DNA of 64,000 bases, taken from Streptococcus respiraculi. GTDB taxonomy: Bacteria > Bacillota > Bacilli > Lactobacillales > Streptococcaceae. A program made the position numbers and the translations under genes. Of this stretch, positions 61,120-64,000 are shown piece after piece (the stretch's first letter is position 1; each line of letters opens with the position of its first letter). The stretch is from NCBI RefSeq assembly GCF_003595525.1, contig NZ_CP022680.1:1018001-1082000 (forward strand). The letters run 5' to 3'. A model generated the notes under the pieces. That model was not told the origin of the DNA. It ran no database searches and saw only the letters and a program-made list of their open reading frames with translations.

Positions 61120-61749
61120 TTGGATAAAGTTGTGAATTGTATACTTGCTTGGTTTGAGTGGCGACCTCGTTCATCCCAAGAGAAGGAAAGAGATGCTACA
61201 CTTTCCTTTGGACAATTTGCCAAAAAGACTTTGGGATTTGCGCTCTTAACGATTGTTGTCGTCATCTGGAATATCTTTTGTCACGGGAATGTTTTTACAA
61301 CCTTTTTTCAGTCGTTCTTAGCATTTTGGTCTATACATCGGCTTTACCAAGACAAGTCATCAATAGAAACAGAGAAAAGGAATATGGAAAAACAACTGCA
61401 AAAAGGAAATTGGATTGTGGTATTGCTAAACTTGGCTCTCTTTTTGGCGTGGCTTTTTGGGAAAAAATTTGCTTTCACTTGGGTACCTATTTTCGCTTCG
61501 GTTATCTGTTTAGTGACATTGGTCATGACCATTCAAGCCTATCGCCTGCTGAAAGCAGAGCAGAGAAAATACCGCATTCCTAGCTATCAAAAGTGGTTTG
61601 TACTAGCAGCATCTGTTGCGACCCTGCTTTTTCTTGGATATGCTCTTTATGCGGGAGAATCAGTGACAGAGTTCCCGTTGATTTTTTTGGCAGAAATCGT
61701 GATGTCAGCCTACCCTGCAAGACTAGGTTATGAGAACCAAGAAAGTTAG
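61120..61749 (+). CDS. Hypothetical multi-pass membrane protein
   Basis: About 209 residues with five likely membrane helices (TLGFALLTIVVVIWNIFC, FFQSFLAFWSIHRLY, WIVVLLNLALFLAWLF, WVPIFASVICLVTLVMTI, FVLAASVATLLFLGYALY) and cytoplasmic charged stretches. The TTG at 61120 is the longest start; GTG at 61132 is another; neither has a good ribosome binding site, and TATAAT (61099-61104) lies so close that an almost leaderless mRNA is possible. I do not recognise the family. A MITE-like repeat starts in its stop codon. Confidence 0.65.
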   Translation: MDKVVNCILAWFEWRPRSSQEKERDATLSFGQFAKKTLGFALLTIVVVIWNIFCHGNVFTTFFQSFLAFWSIHRLYQDKSSIETEKRNMEKQLQKGNWIVVLLNLALFLAWLFGKKFAFTWVPIFASVICLVTLVMTIQAYRLLKAEQRKYRIPSYQKWFVLAASVATLLFLGYALYAGESVTEFPLIFLAEIVMSAYPARLGYENQES

Positions 61750-61907
61750 AACCTGTATTCATAAGCGAAGTCATTCTAATCGGGAGCTTATTTTACGATA
61801 ATCAAGGTGCTTTTTTGAAGGAATACTGACTGTATTTCGAAAAGAAGCAACGATGAGTAGTGAAAAATAAGCCCTGAATAGAGTTGCTGAGCTGTGAATA
61901 CAGGTTC
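61749..61907. repeat. MITE-like element, GAACCTG family, copy 2 (uninterrupted)
   Basis: 159 bp with perfect 13-bp terminal inverted repeats GAACCTGTATTCA and TGAATACAGGTTC, and inner arms AGCTTATTTTACG and GTGAAAAATAAGCC that also pair. Like copy 1 it begins right at a stop codon. Confidence 0.85.
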
Positions 61908-61940
61908 TTAGTCTACAGTGCTTCTTGAAAGGAGTATATC

Positions 61941-62555
61941 ATGTTTTTTGAAAAGACCATGTCATTTTTTGCGGGAACCTTGGGAGCTTTTATTATTAAT
62001 ATCCTTTGTTGGCAGCTCAATCAGGGAGATTTTCACCAACACGAGCTTTTCTATATTGTCGCGAATATATTGATTTGCGCACTTTTATTCTATGCGATTC
62101 TAAAGGACAAGATTGCGACATTACGGCTTCCAAGCTGGCTAGAATTGGGGCTGGCAGCAGTCGTTTTTGTAGGGATGTTCCTATTCATGGCCCTCTATCT
62201 CCCGCTCGTTCATTCTCAGTCAGGGGCTTCCAGTGAAATTCATGCTATTACAGCAACGGGTATCAGTCTGTCCTTTTTTCTTGAAGCGAGTCTCTTTGGA
62301 CCACTCCGAGAGGAAATCTTTATACGAGGCTTTTTACAAAAAGGGGTCTTTAACCATAACTGGTGGGGCTTGCTTCTTTCTTCTGCTTTCTTTTCAATAC
62401 TTCATGCTCCTTTGAATGTCGCCGCTTTCGTCTACTATGCGGTAATGGGGTTGGCCTATGGTTGGGCCTACAAAAAGTCGGATAACCTGCTGATTCCAAT
62501 TCTGCTGCATATTACTTGGAATGGTCTTTGGACCCTGATCGATTTGTTTCAGTAA
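61941..62555 (+). CDS. CPBP family intramembrane glutamic protease
   Basis: 204 residues with about six to eight membrane helices and the Abi/CAAX motifs: PLREEIFIRGFLQ (glutamate pair), FFSILHAPLNVAAFVYYAV (histidine) and PILLHITWNGLW (histidine and asparagine). Related proteins in lactic acid bacteria give self-immunity to bacteriocins or process membrane proteins; no bacteriocin gene is visible nearby. AAAGGAG precedes the ATG. Cls, the hypothetical membrane protein and this gene form the segment between SDR and recJ. Confidence 0.88.
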   Translation: MFFEKTMSFFAGTLGAFIINILCWQLNQGDFHQHELFYIVANILICALLFYAILKDKIATLRLPSWLELGLAAVVFVGMFLFMALYLPLVHSQSGASSEIHAITATGISLSFFLEASLFGPLREEIFIRGFLQKGVFNHNWWGLLLSSAFFSILHAPLNVAAFVYYAVMGLAYGWAYKKSDNLLIPILLHITWNGLWTLIDLFQ

Positions 62556-62583
62556 CACTCAAGAGGTGCTTGGGTGTTTTTTT
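62556..62583 (+). terminator. Terminator after the CPBP gene
   Basis: ACACTCAAG, loop AGGTG, CTTGGGTGT, then T run. Confidence 0.8.
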
Positions 62584-62618
62584 CTTTCCCAGTAGCTGAC
62601 GAGAGAGTTGCTTCGTGG

Positions 62619-62624
62619 TATAAT
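62619..62624 (+). promoter_or_regulatory. -10 element for recJ
   Basis: TATAAT about 70 bases before recJ, with CTGACGA (62596-62602) as a weak -35. The leader carries a hairpin TTGAACA...TGTTCAA (62648-62672). Confidence 0.5.
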
Positions 62625-62693
62625 GGTAGGCAGACATCATACTCTGTTGAACACAAGTGTCTGTGATGTTCAAAGGGTATAAGGAGAACAATA

Positions 62694-64000
62694 GTGATAC
62701 AATCAACGTATGAATGGACCTTGATGCCAACGATTTCAGATGAAACATTTGCAAAAGCAGCTAAAAAAGAGGGGCTCGACTTGGCTGCAGCCAATTTTCT
62801 CTATTCACGAGGCATTCAGACAGCAGAAGACCTGAAAAAATTTTTACAGCCTAGTTTAGACGACTTACATGATCCTTACTTGCTTCATGGCATGACAGAA
62901 GCTGTGGGGCGGATTCGTCGCGCTATTGAAGACAATGAAGTGATATTGATTTACGGCGATTATGATGCGGACGGTATGACCTCAGCATCCATTGTTAAGG
63001 AAGCCTTAGAAGAATTAGGTGCGGAATGCGTGGTTTATCTGCCCAACCGATTTACAGATGGCTATGGTCCTAATCAGTCGGTTTACAAATATTTTATCGA
63101 ACAGCAAGGGGTGTCCTTGATTCTTACAGTAGATAATGGGGTGGCAGGTCACGAAGCAATTGCCTATGCCCAGAGTGTGGGCGTTGATGTAATTGTGACA
63201 GACCACCATTCCCTGCCTGAAACCTTGCCCAATGCCTTTTCTATTGTTCACCCAGAGCATCCAGACGGGAACTATCCCTTTCCGCATTTGGCAGGCTGTG
63301 GTGTGGCCTTTAAGCTAGCCTGTGCCTTGCTAGATACGGTACAGGTTGAGTGGCTTGATTTGGTAGCGATTGGGACCATTGCGGACATGGTTAGTTTGAC
63401 CGATGAAAATCGAATCTTGGTCAAATATGGCTTATCTATGCTCAAGCAGACAGAACGAATTGGTTTGCAGGAGTTGATGACCTTGGCTGAGATTAGCCCA
63501 GAAAGCTTGACAGAAGAAACGGTTGGCTTTCAACTAGCTCCGCGCTTAAATGCCTTGGGGCGTCTCGATGATCCGAATCCTGCTGTCGAACTACTGACAG
63601 GATTTGATGAGGAAGAAGCGCAGGCAATCGCTCAGATGATTGACGGCAAAAATACGGAGCGCAAGGACATTGTGCAGGCTATTTACGATGAAGCAAAGAC
63701 CATGATTGATAAGGAAAAGCCTGCTCAGGTCTTGGCTAAGGAAGGCTGGAATCCAGGTGTTTTGGGAATTGTTGCAGGGCGCTTGTTGGAAGAACTCCAA
63801 CAGCCAGTGATTGTCCTTTCTATTGATGCAGGAAGAGCCAAAGGTTCTGCGCGTTCGGTGGCTTCGATTGATATTTTTGAAGCTTTGAAAGAGCATCAGG
63901 ACTTATTTATCGCCTTTGGCGGACATGCGGGCGCTGCAGGGATGACCTTAGCAGTCGAAAAGCTTGAGGTCCTGTCTGACACCCTATCTGCCTATATCTT
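62694..64000 (+). CDS. recJ: Single-stranded-DNA-specific exonuclease RecJ, 3' end outside the window
   Basis: Starts GTG at 62694 (MIQSTYEWTLMPTISDETF) with AAGGAG upstream and runs off the window after about 435 codons with no stop. The DHH phosphoesterase motifs are present: LIYGDYDADGMTS, VDNGVAGHEA, VTDHHSLPETL, and the DHHA1 region with FIAFGGHAGAAGMTL. It degrades single-stranded DNA 5' to 3' in mismatch, excision and recombination repair. It normally follows the SDR gene in this cluster. Confidence 0.95.
   Translation, partial: MIQSTYEWTLMPTISDETFAKAAKKEGLDLAAANFLYSRGIQTAEDLKKFLQPSLDDLHDPYLLHGMTEAVGRIRRAIEDNEVILIYGDYDADGMTSASIVKEALEELGAECVVYLPNRFTDGYGPNQSVYKYFIEQQGVSLILTVDNGVAGHEAIAYAQSVGVDVIVTDHHSLPETLPNAFSIVHPEHPDGNYPFPHLAGCGVAFKLACALLDTVQVEWLDLVAIGTIADMVSLTDENRILVKYGLSMLKQTERIGLQELMTLAEISPESLTEETVGFQLAPRLNALGRLDDPNPAVELLTGFDEEEAQAIAQMIDGKNTERKDIVQAIYDEAKTMIDKEKPAQVLAKEGWNPGVLGIVAGRLLEELQQPVIVLSIDAGRAKGSARSVASIDIFEALKEHQDLFIAFGGHAGAAGMTLAVEKLEVLSDTLSAYI

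Overview
The window is chromosomal DNA from a low-GC Gram-positive coccus, almost certainly a Streptococcus. The evidence is the proton ATPase operon with the c subunit gene first (atpEBFHAGDC), the murA-epuA-endA cluster, rnc-smc followed by two HAD genes and ftsY, pheS-GNAT-pheT under a T-box, the miaA-hflX-rnz-SDR-recJ series, an Rgg-type regulator, and a wall-anchored surface protein. The many small palindromic repeats fit a member of or near the S. suis group, but that species assignment is inference.

Layout. 1-1371: end of a sugar acetyltransferase gene, a cyclophilin-like lipoprotein, YlbG. 1391-6123: branched-chain amino acid ABC importer livJHMGF with a CodY-like box in its promoter. 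6368-10590: rnc and smc. 10599-14535: an AT-rich foreign cassette (Rgg-like regulator, D-Ala-D-Ala-ligase-like ATP-grasp enzyme, MFS exporter) that separates smc from its former neighbour, leaving a broken copy of that neighbour's start. 14657-17640: two HAD phosphatases and ftsY. 17738-19204: an ISL3-family insertion sequence with perfect 8-bp target duplication, sitting inside a 48-bp palindromic terminator between ftsY and zwf. 19324-23125: zwf, a 60-bp tandem repeat array, and a small operon (46-aa protein, permease, TIGR03943 partner). 23263-26261: ligA and dgkB. 26311-33439: ATP synthase operon, split between atpG and atpD by a 0.5-kb array of hairpin modules. 33490-36708: DUF1146 protein, murA, epuA, endA, GNAT. 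36713-41095: T-box controlled pheS-GNAT-pheT. 41130-44549: deaminase, hypothetical gene, LPKTN surface protein. 45316-50819: two permeases, ATPase and two-component system resembling Vex/Vnc. 50988-53493: MetE-like enzyme and an MFS permease. 53900-58581: DUF3042 protein, then miaA-hflX-hypothetical-rnz-SDR. 58629-62555: a second hairpin-module array, cls, a membrane protein and a CPBP protease, inserted before recJ (62694 to window end).

The most unusual content is non-coding. Two arrays (30852-31331 and 58629-59468) are built from about 115-bp modules sharing fixed linker and loop sequences, while the helix arms differ between modules but still pair with each other: clear covariation in at least four helices. 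Both arrays stop exactly at the ribosome binding site of the next gene (atpD and cls). There are also two MITE-like families, one copy of which lies between the pheS promoter and its T-box, and a 60-bp hairpin tandem array next to zwf. The best protein-level candidate for something new is the Rgg / ATP-grasp / exporter cassette, which looks like a small regulated make-and-export (or self-resistance) unit.
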